Positions 35,003-43,614 of a DNA stretch of 64,000 nucleotides are shown here, piece by piece. The stretch is from an uncultured Opitutia bacterium (GTDB taxonomy: Bacteria > Verrucomicrobiota > Verrucomicrobiia > Opitutales > Opitutaceae): contig CAIUWA010000034.1 of NCBI GenBank assembly GCA_903902745.1, positions 40,538 to 104,537 of the forward strand. The letters run 5' to 3'. The translations under genes were made by a program, and so were the position numbers. The notes under the pieces were generated by a model. That model saw only the letters and a program-made list of their open reading frames with translations. It searched no databases and was not told the origin of the DNA. The first letter of the stretch is position 1, and each line of letters begins with the position of its first letter.

Positions 35003-35851
35003 ATGCCTTTGACCCTCGCTGCCAATCGACCGTTCTCGTTCCAATCCCTTCGCCTGCTCAGGTGGCTGCGGCCATGGGCGCTGAAAATCGGCTGGATGTT
35101 CACGCTGGCGGCGATGACGGGGTGCAGCCTATTGACCCGCGACACCCCGACGCCCATCCCGACCTTGGCCCGACCGCTGTCCGCCTCGGGCCGGACCAGC
35201 ACGCTGATCGTCTGGCTGCCCGGGCGCGGCAACACGCTGGCGGATTTTGACCGGGAGGGCCTCGGGGCGACCCTGCGGGAGGCCGGGGTCGCCGCGGATG
35301 TGATCGTGGTCGATGCGCATCTCGGCTATTATTTTCAGCGAACCGTCATTGAGCGGCTGCGCGCCGATGTCCTGGTGCCCGCGCGGCAGCAAGGCTACCG
35401 TCGCATTGTGCTGGCGGGGATTTCACTCGGCGGACTCGGGGCGCTCCTGAACGAACGCGACAATCCCGGCGCGGTGGACGCGCTGGTGCTGCTCTCGCCC
35501 AACCTGGGCGACGACGACAAGCTGTTCGACCGGATCGCCGCCGCCGGCGGGCCCGCCGTGTGGGCGGCCGGGCGCGACCTGCAGGCCGGCAGCGTCTACG
35601 AACAGCTGTGGACTTTCCTCGGCACCCGTTCGTCCGCCCTGCCGCCGACGTGGCTGTTCACGGGGCGGAGCGATTCCTTCGGACGCGGCCACCGCCTCTT
35701 CGCCAGTCTGCTGCCGGCCGCGCGAGTCACGACGATCGACGGCGCGCATGACTGGCCAACCTGGCACGCGCTGTGGCGCGAAGTTTGTTTCCACTCCGCG
35801 GTCTTCGAGGCCGAGAGGGCGGGCGGCCGTCCAGCCGTCCCCCTGAAATAA
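35003..35851 (+). CDS. Alpha/beta hydrolase, probable lipoprotein
   Basis: 282 residues from the ATG at 35003. The signal region contains MFTLAAMTGC, a lipobox. The hydrolase core has the nucleophile elbow GISLGGLGAL and a late His in TIDGAHDWPTW; an acid is likely in GRSDSFGRGH. Substrate unknown. It is followed six bases later by an exported TPR-like protein gene, so they may act together in the envelope. Confidence 0.8.
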   Translation: MPLTLAANRPFSFQSLRLLRWLRPWALKIGWMFTLAAMTGCSLLTRDTPTPIPTLARPLSASGRTSTLIVWLPGRGNTLADFDREGLGATLREAGVAADVIVVDAHLGYYFQRTVIERLRADVLVPARQQGYRRIVLAGISLGGLGALLNERDNPGAVDALVLLSPNLGDDDKLFDRIAAAGGPAVWAAGRDLQAGSVYEQLWTFLGTRSSALPPTWLFTGRSDSFGRGHRLFASLLPAARVTTIDGAHDWPTWHALWREVCFHSAVFEAERAGGRPAVPLK

Positions 35852-35857
35852 TCCACC

Positions 35858-36736
35858 ATGAAAACCTCCATCGCCCGCCTGGCCCTGGTGGCCGCGCTTC
35901 TGCTCGGCGCATCTGCAACGGCGCAGGCGTTGAGCTGGGCGCCCGGCTGGACCGTGCCCCCGGTGGTCCGCGTGAGCGCGGTCACCGCGGCGGAACTGAC
36001 CGAGGCCCGGCGGCTGGGCGACGCGATTGATTCCCCGGTTTCCGCCCGTGCGGCGGTGGTCGCGTGGGAGGCGATTGCCGCCGGGCAGCCGGACCAGCCC
36101 GAGGCGTGGATCGAGCTGGCCACGCTTCGCCTGCTGGAAGGCGCGGCCTACCGGAACCGGTCCGGGGAGCGGCTCAAGTGCTACATCGCCGCCCTGCAGG
36201 ATTGCGAAAGGGCGATGGCGACCAACCCCGGGTTTCTCCGCCGGGTGCGGCAGGGGGAGAAGCCATGGACGGCGGCGGCGGCCCTCGGGCCGCGGGAGAT
36301 GGGCGCGATGAATTTCTGGTCCACGGGCGTGTTCTATATCTTCCGCGACTGCCTCGGGCTGTTCGGACGCATCACCAATGTCCGGGCGATGGAAGGCGCG
36401 AGGGATATGCTGGTGCGGATGGATGCCATCGACCCGACGTGGGAGGAGTATGTGACCACGTTTTCGTGGGGCATCTACTATCACTCGATGCCCGCGTCGC
36501 GCGGCGGGGACCAGGTCCGGGCGCGGGAGTCTTTCGACCTGGCCGTGACGCGGGGGGTGCACCGGACGCTGCCGCGCTGGGGCCGCGCCAAGTTTTATTA
36601 TCTTCCGCGGGGCGAGACCGCTGCCGCCCGGGCCGACCTGGCCGCGGTGGTGGCCCGCGATCTCGACGAGCTCGAGGGCAACCGCTCCTGGAACCGCTAC
36701 TTCCAGGCCGAGGCGGCCCGGCTGCTCGCGCAGTAG
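35858..36736 (+). CDS. Exported helical-repeat protein, TatT-like (TRAP transporter T component family)
   Basis: 292 residues with a signal peptide (about 1-24, ALLLGASATAQA). The rest is alpha-helical with TPR-like spacing and conserved-looking blocks NFWSTGVFYIFRDCLGLFGR and WEEYVTTFSWGIYYHSMPAS. Resembles the TatT (T component) family of periplasmic TPR proteins. No TRAP permease or binding protein is nearby. The assignment is moderate. Confidence 0.6.
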   Translation: MKTSIARLALVAALLLGASATAQALSWAPGWTVPPVVRVSAVTAAELTEARRLGDAIDSPVSARAAVVAWEAIAAGQPDQPEAWIELATLRLLEGAAYRNRSGERLKCYIAALQDCERAMATNPGFLRRVRQGEKPWTAAAALGPREMGAMNFWSTGVFYIFRDCLGLFGRITNVRAMEGARDMLVRMDAIDPTWEEYVTTFSWGIYYHSMPASRGGDQVRARESFDLAVTRGVHRTLPRWGRAKFYYLPRGETAAARADLAAVVARDLDELEGNRSWNRYFQAEAARLLAQ

Positions 36737-36782
36737 CCAAGGGTGGGCACGAAGGGGTTTCAGTCCTCTGCTAGGCCGGCGC

Positions 36783-36968
36783 TCACACGCTTCGTCCCAG
36801 AACGCGGAGCAATCGTCGAGCGAGCTTGTGCTCGTCACGACGCTTGAGCTCGTGTTCCCAAACACGAGCTACCTTCCAGCCACGTCCGCGCAACGCGCGG
36901 TTTACGCGGCGATCCCGGGCCATGTTGCCCTCGATCTTGGTCTTCCAGAACGCCGCGCGGGTCTTCGG
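36783..36968 (-). pseudogene. Remnant of a Vsr very-short-patch repair endonuclease
   Basis: Minus-strand frame reads PKTRAAFWKTKIEGNMARDR then ALRGRGWKVARVWEHELKRR and ends at TGA 36783-36785; this is the C-terminal third of Vsr. A TAG (36969-36971) immediately precedes it, and the N-terminal catalytic Asp and HGC zinc region are missing. Vsr genes normally sit next to a C5-cytosine methyltransferase, which is absent here. The 390-base gap 36737-37127 holds nothing else convincing. Confidence 0.75.
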
Positions 36969-37127
36969 CTAGGTCGCATGCTTCACTTCAATGTCCCGCG
37001 CTATGTTGCGGGTAATTTCTTCCGCAAGAAAACGGCGTTGTTCCTGGGTTGGCTTTGCTGCCGTAGTCTTGGCGAAGGCGACGGGTGATTGGGGACAGCA
37101 TACCCAAAACACCTATGGCCAATGCCA

Positions 37128-37427
37128 CTAGCTTCGTTTTCCAAAGAGGGTACCATCCTCAATCGAGATACTACCGTCCGGCCAAATATCCACGGGCAGA
37201 ATAAAATCTTCGACAGTGATGGCGTCATCGAAGTCGCACTCACCATCGAGAAACTGCTGTATCAGTGATAGGTGAAGGTCAGCAATTTCACGCTGAGCTT
37301 CCAATTCAGTTTCATACACCACGGGATAGCCGGTTTCATCGTGCCATGAAGGTATCGTTCCCTGGCATAGTGTGGGCATGAAAATGGAGTAGGCCGAGCG
37401 GACGGGCTGTTTGGTTTTTCGGATCAT
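37128..37427 (-). CDS. Small hypothetical protein
   Basis: 99 residues (or 83 from an internal Met). Acidic, with ETELEAQREIADLHLSLIQQ and DFDDAITVEDFILPVDIWPD. AT-richer than neighbours, like the adjacent helicase gene. Not recognised; divergent from the helicase with 100 bases between, so it could be part of the same accessory module. Confidence 0.6.
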   Translation of the reverse strand: MIRKTKQPVRSAYSIFMPTLCQGTIPSWHDETGYPVVYETELEAQREIADLHLSLIQQFLDGECDFDDAITVEDFILPVDIWPDGSISIEDGTLFGKRS

Positions 37428-37527
37428 GGTTAGAATCGATATTCGTCCACCTGGTCAGATTTTCCGCACGGGGAAAGAGAATTCTTAAATTTCGGTAAAC
37501 TGTCTCTCGACACATCATAGCGATCTC

Positions 37528-39474
37528 ATGATAAAGATGAAGATGACGGATCGGAGTGAGAATCTAGCCAACGATTGTTGCGGATGGGCCAGCAGGCTTC
37601 CAGTTTTTGAAGCGGCGACCCTTGATGAGATAGTAAACTCGCTCTCTGCATTTGTAAGTGACGCCACGCCGGAACAGATTCGCGCTTGGAGAGCATCAGT
37701 ACCTCCTCTGAAGGGCGAGTGCGGCAAGTTCAGCGGCGAGCAACCGAAGGCTGTGCAGTATGGAGCGATACTCGAATACCGAATGCCCGACGGGCCGCAT
37801 CGGGTAGACGCAATCCTCCTAATATCTGGAGCTGTCTTAGTACTCGAATTGAAGGGCGATGGCAATTGGCAGCCAGAGCACATGGAACAAGCGGCAGATT
37901 ACGCACGGCGGCTCTACTGGTACCATTCTCTCTGCGGAGGACAAAATATTAGGGTCCATACAATTCTCGTCTCCTATGGTCGCCGAGGAGATGAACTCTT
38001 CGGGGAATGGCATACACGGACAAACCTAGAGAATTTGCTCGATGTCATTCGTCGTTTTGACCGCCCAGCCGAAGCTTCTCCAATTCCGATAGCTGACTTT
38101 ATTGCTCCTGAGCAATGCCAGCCGTCGCCTTCTTTGGTTCAGGCGGCCAGACGATTTTTCGCTGACCATGCGCTGCCGCACATCAAAAGAATCGATGATA
38201 TTACTGATGCGGCAATGCAGCGCATTGTTGGCGAAATTAGAGAGGCCCATGCCTCAAAAAGGCGGAAGCTCATCCTGCTGAGTGGAGTACCGGGCGCGGG
38301 TAAGACATATGTAGGCCTGAAAATCGCTCATGAGTCGTTCCTAGATGATCTAGCTGAACCGATGGCGAACGGGGAAAAGCCAACTGCGCCTGCGATCTTT
38401 CTTTCAGGGAATGGTCCACTTGTTGAGGTTTTGCAGTATGAACTAAAGCGAGCGGGTGGGGGCGGCCGAGTTTTTGTCCGCGGCATTAAGGAGTTTGTGG
38501 AGCGTTATACTAAGAAACGATCGCAAGTGCCGCCTCATCACGTGCTAATTTTCGACGAGGCTCAAAGGGCCTGGGACGCGCAAAAGGTTAGGATCTCACA
38601 CAAAGACGACCATGCGTCTTCCGAACCAGAGGCATTCGTCAAATTCGCAGAGCGTATTCCAGGCTGGAGCGTGGTACTTGGACTAATTGGTGAAGGACAA
38701 GAAATCCATGTTGGGGAAGAAAGCGGCATGAATCTGTGGGCGGACGCCGCGTCTAAGGGAGATGAAGATTGGGTGGTTGTCGGCCCAAGTCGTTTTGGCC
38801 AGTTCTTTGCCGAGAAGGGCATCGCCTTTCATGGTCATGACGAATTGCACTTAGCTCAGTCGGTCAGATTTAACTTTGCCGCTGGCCTGAGTAATTGGGC
38901 GGCAGATTTAGTTGGAGGCGGTAAGGCTCCCCAAGAACTAGCGCAAATTGCCATGGGGCTAAAGGCGCAGGGATATCAATTGCGCATCACTCGTAACCTC
39001 GCCCAAGCAAAGGATTTTCTCTGGGCGAAGTATCGCGAACTACCGGACGCTCGATTTGGGCTTTTGATATCGAGTCGAGATAAAGAACTGGGTGATTATG
39101 GTGTGGCACAGTCGAGCAGTCGATTTTTTCGCTCTGGCCCTTGGTATGCGGATCCTGAAAGTTCTCCGAGTTCATGCAGAAGACTACAAGAGCCCGTCAC
39201 GGAATTCGCGGCGCAGGGGTTGGAATTGGATCATGCGTTGTTGGTTTGGGGAGGTGACTTTGTACTGGAAGGAGGTCAATGGAGTGACGCGGCCGCGAAA
39301 AAATATCGCAGCACTTCGCCAGTCAAAGACTCCTTGCAGCTAAGACGGAACGCTTATCGCGTACTCTTGACGCGTGGCCGAGAGGGAGTGCTTATTTGCG
39401 TTCCAGAGGGCATGAAGCAGCTGGATCATTTGTTCACGTACTTGGTTGAGTCGGGCTGCGATGTTATGAGCTAG
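37528..39474 (+). CDS. PD-(D/E)XK nuclease-DUF2075 helicase-like ATPase fusion
   Basis: 648 residues. The N-terminal domain carries a restriction-fold pattern: E83, D94 (HRVDAILL), E107-L-K109 (VLELKGD), then AADYARRLYWYH. The C-terminal DUF2075/SF1-like ATPase has Walker A GVPGAGKT (253-260), Walker B LIFDEAQRAWD (DEAQ 343-346) and a late arginine-rich motif NAYRVLLTRGREG. DUF2075 proteins with added nuclease domains are common in defence islands. GC content is visibly lower than flanking genes, suggesting transfer. The 3' end overlaps a truncated regulator on the other strand. Confidence 0.85.
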   Translation: MIKMKMTDRSENLANDCCGWASRLPVFEAATLDEIVNSLSAFVSDATPEQIRAWRASVPPLKGECGKFSGEQPKAVQYGAILEYRMPDGPHRVDAILLISGAVLVLELKGDGNWQPEHMEQAADYARRLYWYHSLCGGQNIRVHTILVSYGRRGDELFGEWHTRTNLENLLDVIRRFDRPAEASPIPIADFIAPEQCQPSPSLVQAARRFFADHALPHIKRIDDITDAAMQRIVGEIREAHASKRRKLILLSGVPGAGKTYVGLKIAHESFLDDLAEPMANGEKPTAPAIFLSGNGPLVEVLQYELKRAGGGGRVFVRGIKEFVERYTKKRSQVPPHHVLIFDEAQRAWDAQKVRISHKDDHASSEPEAFVKFAERIPGWSVVLGLIGEGQEIHVGEESGMNLWADAASKGDEDWVVVGPSRFGQFFAEKGIAFHGHDELHLAQSVRFNFAAGLSNWAADLVGGGKAPQELAQIAMGLKAQGYQLRITRNLAQAKDFLWAKYRELPDARFGLLISSRDKELGDYGVAQSSSRFFRSGPWYADPESSPSSCRRLQEPVTEFAAQGLELDHALLVWGGDFVLEGGQWSDAAAKKYRSTSPVKDSLQLRRNAYRVLLTRGREGVLICVPEGMKQLDHLFTYLVESGCDVMS

Positions 39475-39634
39475 GTGTGGTCCAGCTAGTGGCAGGATAT
39501 CCCGGATTTCCGACGATGTAGGTAAGATCGAGGTTGGCCTGCTCGGCCAAGTCCTCCTGGGAGATGTCCCTCGCCTCCCGCTTATCCCTGACGTTCTGGC
39601 CGAGTTTCCTTAGGACCGGTTCTCGTGATGGCAT
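39464..39634 (-). CDS. Truncated Xre-family regulator
   Basis: 56 codons: MPSREPVLRKLGQNVRDKRE then ISQEDLAEQANLDLTYIVG. The first 40 residues are a typical HTH of the controller-protein/Xre type, but after LTYI the expected GIERGxRNP helix is replaced by NPGYPATSWTTPSS and a stop. The terminal 11 bases lie within the helicase gene. Probably a decayed gene whose 3' part was lost at the island boundary. Confidence 0.7.
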   Translation of the reverse strand: MPSREPVLRKLGQNVRDKREARDISQEDLAEQANLDLTYIVGNPGYPATSWTTPSS

Positions 39635-39787
39635 CGGCCGAGCATAGCCGGTGGGTGACTATGATGCCACGGACTAAAAGTAGCATTTTCTGGGCGGGCG
39701 CCGGTTTCCAAGCGACACACCCCGGCGCGGGGCGCCACCCCTCTTTTTAGAGGGGAGCTCAAGCCCTGACAGCGGGGACGGGGCGAC

Positions 39788-39964
39788 TCAAATCAGGTTG
39801 GCCGCGTCCTCATTCAGCGCTGCAAATTTGCCGGCGTTGGCGTCCGCTTTCATCTGCTTGTCCCAGTCGTCGTCCGTCCAGTCGCAAAGCTCCGCGACGA
39901 GTTCGGCACGCTCCTCCAGGGAGAGGCGGGCGATGGCGGACTTGATTTCGGCAAGAGTGCTCAT
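39788..39964 (-). CDS. Antitoxin-like small protein, orphan
   Basis: 58 residues from the ATG at 39964. MSTLAEIKSAIARLSLEERA then ELVAELCDWTDDDWDKQMKA and ADANAGKF. This resembles addiction-module antitoxins that pair with RelE/ParE toxins. No toxin follows in the 150 bases downstream. A strong hairpin (CCCCTCT / AGAGGGG) occurs near 39740. Confidence 0.65.
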   Translation of the reverse strand: MSTLAEIKSAIARLSLEERAELVAELCDWTDDDWDKQMKADANAGKFAALNEDAANLI

Positions 39965-39969
39965 GCTTC

Positions 39970-40179
39970 TTACCAGGTCTGCGATTTTCCAACCGTGCAC
40001 GTCCGGTTGGAACGATACGTCTCAGCGTAGCCGGGCCAGAGCGAATCCTTGAGTTCCTGCGGTGACATACCCAGGCCCTTTTTCAGGATGGCCTGCAGTT
40101 TGCGGCGGCGGGCGGCCTTCTGGGCGGGAGTCTCCTTGGGGAGAGCCCAGGAATCACTGGATGAGATCTTTGGTTTCAT
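39970..40179 (-). CDS. Small basic hypothetical protein
   Basis: 69 residues from the ATG at 40179. Basic helix AQKAARRRKLQAILKKGLGM then SPQELKDSLWPGYAETYRS. Five bases upstream of the antitoxin-like gene, so likely cotranscribed. Not a recognisable toxin. Unknown function. Confidence 0.5.
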   Translation of the reverse strand: MKPKISSSDSWALPKETPAQKAARRRKLQAILKKGLGMSPQELKDSLWPGYAETYRSNRTCTVGKSQTW

Positions 40180-40381
40180 GGCAGTCTGATGGCTGGAATT
40201 GACGTGTCGTGGGGTGGGTTGGCAAACCACAAAAGCCCGATGGCAGGCCTGTCCGGATGTTGCATCGCATGGGACGTAACGCGGCGCGCGGTGGAGATCT
40301 TTCAAGGAATCGCCGGAATCGGTCGAGGAATCTCGCCGGATTGCCGCTCCCAATGGCATGACTAGATCACTGGCGGATGAC

Positions 40382-40921
40382 TCAGGGGGAGAGTCTCGCC
40401 CACATCACCGCGGCCATGGCGGCCATGCCGAGGTCTTCGGTGAGGGCGACGATGGAGAGCGGGACTTTCAGGATGTTGCCCATGCAGGCGCACTTTAGGT
40501 CGCGGCCTTGGGCGAGGGAGCGGATCACGCCGAGCGCGCCAAAGCACAGCACGAGTACCGTCGCGGGATAGAGGATGGCGGGACGCCAGTCGGCGAGATA
40601 GCCGAGGCCGAGGGCGAGCTCGATGAACGGATAGACGAGCGCGTAGGTCCGGAACGGCTTCGCGAGCAGGTCATACTTCTGGAAGCCGTCGGCAAATGCG
40701 GGCAGATCAAACAGCTTCAGCAGCGCGAAGATGACCAAAAAGAAGCCCATGAAGTCGTGCATCCAATGCCGCAGCGCGCCGGTATCCGGACCGTAGGCCT
40801 GATTTTTCGCCGCGGCGGCGAGGGCGGTGACTCCGAGCAGGGTGAGCAACGGGAGATAGTCCAGCCAGCGCTTCGCCGGGGCTGGGTGAACGTGGGAAGG
40901 GCTGGCGGAGGAATGTTTCAT
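40382..40921 (-). CDS. MauE/DoxX-like redox-associated membrane protein
   Basis: 179 residues, four to five membrane helices after a short His-containing N-terminus. The motif DLKCACMGNILKVPLS near the C-terminus matches MauE/DoxX-family proteins, where the cysteines are thought to support thiol redox or electron transfer. It has no partner thioredoxin gene here. A GTGAAAGTGAG palindrome lies upstream of it. Confidence 0.8.
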   Translation of the reverse strand: MKHSSASPSHVHPAPAKRWLDYLPLLTLLGVTALAAAAKNQAYGPDTGALRHWMHDFMGFFLVIFALLKLFDLPAFADGFQKYDLLAKPFRTYALVYPFIELALGLGYLADWRPAILYPATVLVLCFGALGVIRSLAQGRDLKCACMGNILKVPLSIVALTEDLGMAAMAAVMWARLSP

Positions 40922-41013
40922 GCAACGTGTCAGGCACCTGACCCGTAATCGGTGGGTTGGAGCCAGATGGAGTGGTATCGCGCTGCGCGCGGAAGCTCCA
41001 AGGACCAGGGTTC

Positions 41014-41086
41014 AAGTGAAAGTGAGAGTGAGGGTGAAAGGGGAAGGAAGCCCGGCCACTCTCACTTTCACTCTCACCTTCACTTC
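41014..41086. repeat. Long palindrome with GTGAAAGTGAGA words
   Basis: Left arm 41014-41040 (AAGTGAAAGTGAGAGTGAGG) matches the inverse complement of 41056-41086 at about 24 of 27 bases. It sits immediately after the batDE gene and its 22-bp tandem repeat, in a position to terminate the bat operon. Confidence 0.7.
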
Positions 41087-41130
41087 GTCACCGCTATAGC
41101 GGGACGACGTCACCGCCACAGCGGGACGAC
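41087..41130. repeat. 22-bp tandem duplication at the batDE 3' end
   Basis: GTCACCGCTATAGCGGGACG (plus AC) at 41087-41108 is repeated with two changes at 41109-41130. The second copy contains the batDE stop codon and encodes its last residues VVPLWR. The duplicated tail abuts the 41014 palindrome. Confidence 0.75.
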
Positions 41131-43608
41131 TTCTTCCTTTCGGACCCAGCCGGTCTGGCCGTTTTCAAAGGTGAGGCGGAGCCAGCCGAGGAAGGTTTTG
41201 TCCACGATCGCCACGCTGCCGGCGGGGAGCGGCGTGGTTTTTTGCGCGGTGTCGGCTTCGGTCGGGATCGAGCGCAGCGTGCCGGTCCGCCAGGCGATGG
41301 CGGCGCGGGCGTCGGCGGTCAGGCCGTAGGCGCGCTGGCCGATGACTGCCGCCAGCGCGATCAGCAGCCCGACGGTGAGGAGGGAGATCGCCGCGGGATG
41401 AACGAGCGCGGATTTCCAGCCGTAGGCGCGCAGGAGCCAGAGGGCGCAGGCCGCGGATACCAGCGTTGAGGCCAGCACGAGGGCGAGCTGCCACTCGGCG
41501 GGCGAGGCATACGCGGCCGTTTCCTGCAGCGGTCCGGGCTGTACGAAGGTGTCGAGCGGTGCCGCGGCGAAGCCTGCCTTTTGGAAGGCCGGCCCGAGGT
41601 GCCAGCGTACCGAGGGGTTGCGCGGGTTCTGGACGAAGGCCGCGGCGGCGTGCGCCGCCGCCTCGCCACCGCGGTCCTGTTGCGCGAGCGCGAGCGAAAG
41701 GTTGTGCTGTGCAATCCAGTCGGTGGGCGTGGTCGCGAGCGTTCCGCGCCAGGATTTTTCGGCGGCGGCAAAGTCTCCCTGATTGTAAGCGTCGAGAGGA
41801 TCGGCCGCTTTGGATTTCTCCTGCGCCCAGACCGTGCCCACGGCCGCCACGCTGAACATCAGGACGGCGGCGAACGGGAGGAGGTTGCGCGCGAGGAAGA
41901 GCTGGAAGACCGAGAACGAGTTCACGCGCCGCGCTGCGAGTGCGGCTTCCGCGCGGCTGGTCCAGTCGGACGGCAGGGTCGCGGCGGAACTGTAGAGGGC
42001 GCGGTCGGCCTCGTTCCAGAGGGTCTGCCAGTCGGCGGCGCCCTGGGCGGACGGCGCCTTGGCGAAGGCGGCGGCCGGCGGGGCGGCATGATCAAGCTGC
42101 CACAGGATGGCGGTGTCATGCTGCCACTCGAGCAGCAGGCGGGTGCGCTCGGCTCCCGCGGTTGCGGACGAGAGCGCCTTCAGGGTGGCGGCGAGGCGGC
42201 GGTGGGCTTCGCGGCGGGGACGAAGGGGATCGGTGCGGCCGGCGCGGCGCAGCGCGAGGCCGAGCCAGAGGAACAGGAGACAGGTGACGGGGGACAGGAG
42301 ACAGAGAACGAGCGTCCGAGGAGGGAGCGGACTGAAAGCGTGAGCGGAGCCGGGCAGGGGATCGCGCGGAATTGGGGCGGGGAGGCCGGGGGCTGCCGGC
42401 GGTTTCGCTTGGGCGGCGCCGGCGGTGGGCGTGGCGGTCGAATCGCTGGACGGCAGCGTGATGGTGAGCTTCGGGGCCGCGGGAGCGGTGACCGTCACGG
42501 TGTATTTTTCACCCGTGATCGTCTTGTAGGTGCCACTCTTCGGGTCGAAGCACGTGTAGACGACCGGGCCGAGCGTGTAGGTGCCCGGCCGAGTGGGGAC
42601 GAGGACGACGTCCTCGTTGAGCGTGGCCTCGAAGAGCTTGCCCTCGGGCGACGCGCGCTTCGCCTGCGGCTGGACGACTTGGAAGTCGCGCGAGACGTCG
42701 CGCGCCGGGAGGCCGGGGATGTCGGGCCAGTTGCCCGTGCCCTCGAGCGTGAGCGTCCAGGTGATCGGTTCGCCGACGGCGGCGGTTTCGGGCACGACCT
42801 TGGAGGTGAGCGTGAACTGGCCCACGGCGCCGTTGAAAGTCGCGGGCGCGCCGGCGGGCAGTTGGCGGATGGTGAATTCGGGGCGGTTCGAGGTAACGGA
42901 GATCTGCTCGATCCGGGGCTGCTGGAAAAGTCCGAAGCCGATGTTGCCGGTCTGCAGGTTTACGAGCTGCTGGGCGGCGTTGAGCGTGATCCGGCCCGGG
43001 CTCTTGGCGTAGGCACGTGCCCGGTAGATGATGTTCAGGCGCGCTTCGCCATTGACGGTGGCTTCGACCGGCTCGGGCTGTCTCGGCCAGTCCTCCACGA
43101 CGAGCGGGGTGGCCGACCAGTCGACGGGTCCGCCCAACTGGTTGAAGTAACGTCGCGGCACGCTCAGTGTATAGGTGAGCGGGAAAACCTCCCCGGCCCA
43201 GAACGAGGTGGCTGGGGCGGCGAGAGTGGAATTGGTCCCGACATCAACGGGCGCGGTGAGTTGGCCGCCGCGGTAGGCGGGCACGCGCACGGTACCCTTG
43301 TTCGTCTCCACGGAAAAAGCGGGAATCTGGATGGTGCCGCTCCCTTGCGAGCGGATGCGATAGACGACGGTGAACAGCCGCGTAATGGCCCCATTAATGA
43401 TGTTGGTCTGGGACGAAGTGCCGGCCGGGGTCAGCGTGAAGCCGGAGACGACGGGCAGGCTCACGCGGTTGTCCTGGGGCGTGCAATCCACGAAGACCAG
43501 CAGCAGCTCGGCGGGATCGCCCGAATCGGACGGCTCCCAGCTGACGGTCTGGGCGCGGCCGGCGGCGGCGGCCAGCAGGGTCAGGAAAATGATGAACAAT
43601 CGGCGCAT
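41110..43608 (-). CDS. BatD-BatE fusion protein
   Basis: 832 residues. Signal peptide (about 1-19), then a BatD-type region of beta domains (NVVYRIRSQGSG-like VVYRIRSQGSGTIQIPAFSV, FWAGEVFPLTYTLSVPRRYF) to about residue 400. A Pro-rich linker and transmembrane helix follow, then a BatE-like part with TPR (AYNQGDFAAAEKSWRGTL) and a terminal SH3-like tail (AIVDKTFLGWLRLTFENGQT). In Bacteroidetes and Leptospira these are separate genes. The helix around residues 440-455 is encoded by a repeat-like stretch (CCTGTCTCCTGTCC words, 42271-42309). Last gene of the moxR-bat operon. Confidence 0.82.
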   Translation of the reverse strand: MRRLFIIFLTLLAAAAGRAQTVSWEPSDSGDPAELLLVFVDCTPQDNRVSLPVVSGFTLTPAGTSSQTNIINGAITRLFTVVYRIRSQGSGTIQIPAFSVETNKGTVRVPAYRGGQLTAPVDVGTNSTLAAPATSFWAGEVFPLTYTLSVPRRYFNQLGGPVDWSATPLVVEDWPRQPEPVEATVNGEARLNIIYRARAYAKSPGRITLNAAQQLVNLQTGNIGFGLFQQPRIEQISVTSNRPEFTIRQLPAGAPATFNGAVGQFTLTSKVVPETAAVGEPITWTLTLEGTGNWPDIPGLPARDVSRDFQVVQPQAKRASPEGKLFEATLNEDVVLVPTRPGTYTLGPVVYTCFDPKSGTYKTITGEKYTVTVTAPAAPKLTITLPSSDSTATPTAGAAQAKPPAAPGLPAPIPRDPLPGSAHAFSPLPPRTLVLCLLSPVTCLLFLWLGLALRRAGRTDPLRPRREAHRRLAATLKALSSATAGAERTRLLLEWQHDTAILWQLDHAAPPAAAFAKAPSAQGAADWQTLWNEADRALYSSAATLPSDWTSRAEAALAARRVNSFSVFQLFLARNLLPFAAVLMFSVAAVGTVWAQEKSKAADPLDAYNQGDFAAAEKSWRGTLATTPTDWIAQHNLSLALAQQDRGGEAAAHAAAAFVQNPRNPSVRWHLGPAFQKAGFAAAPLDTFVQPGPLQETAAYASPAEWQLALVLASTLVSAACALWLLRAYGWKSALVHPAAISLLTVGLLIALAAVIGQRAYGLTADARAAIAWRTGTLRSIPTEADTAQKTTPLPAGSVAIVDKTFLGWLRLTFENGQTGWVRKEEVVPLWR
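42271..42309. repeat. Single repeat arm inside the batDE coding region
   Basis: AACAGGAGACAGGTGACGGG and the following GGACAGGAGACAG are degenerate tandem words matching the 661-747 element. They are translated as part of a hydrophobic segment (CLLSPVTCLLFLW) on the minus strand. Confidence 0.5.
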
Positions 43609-43614
43609 GATGGA

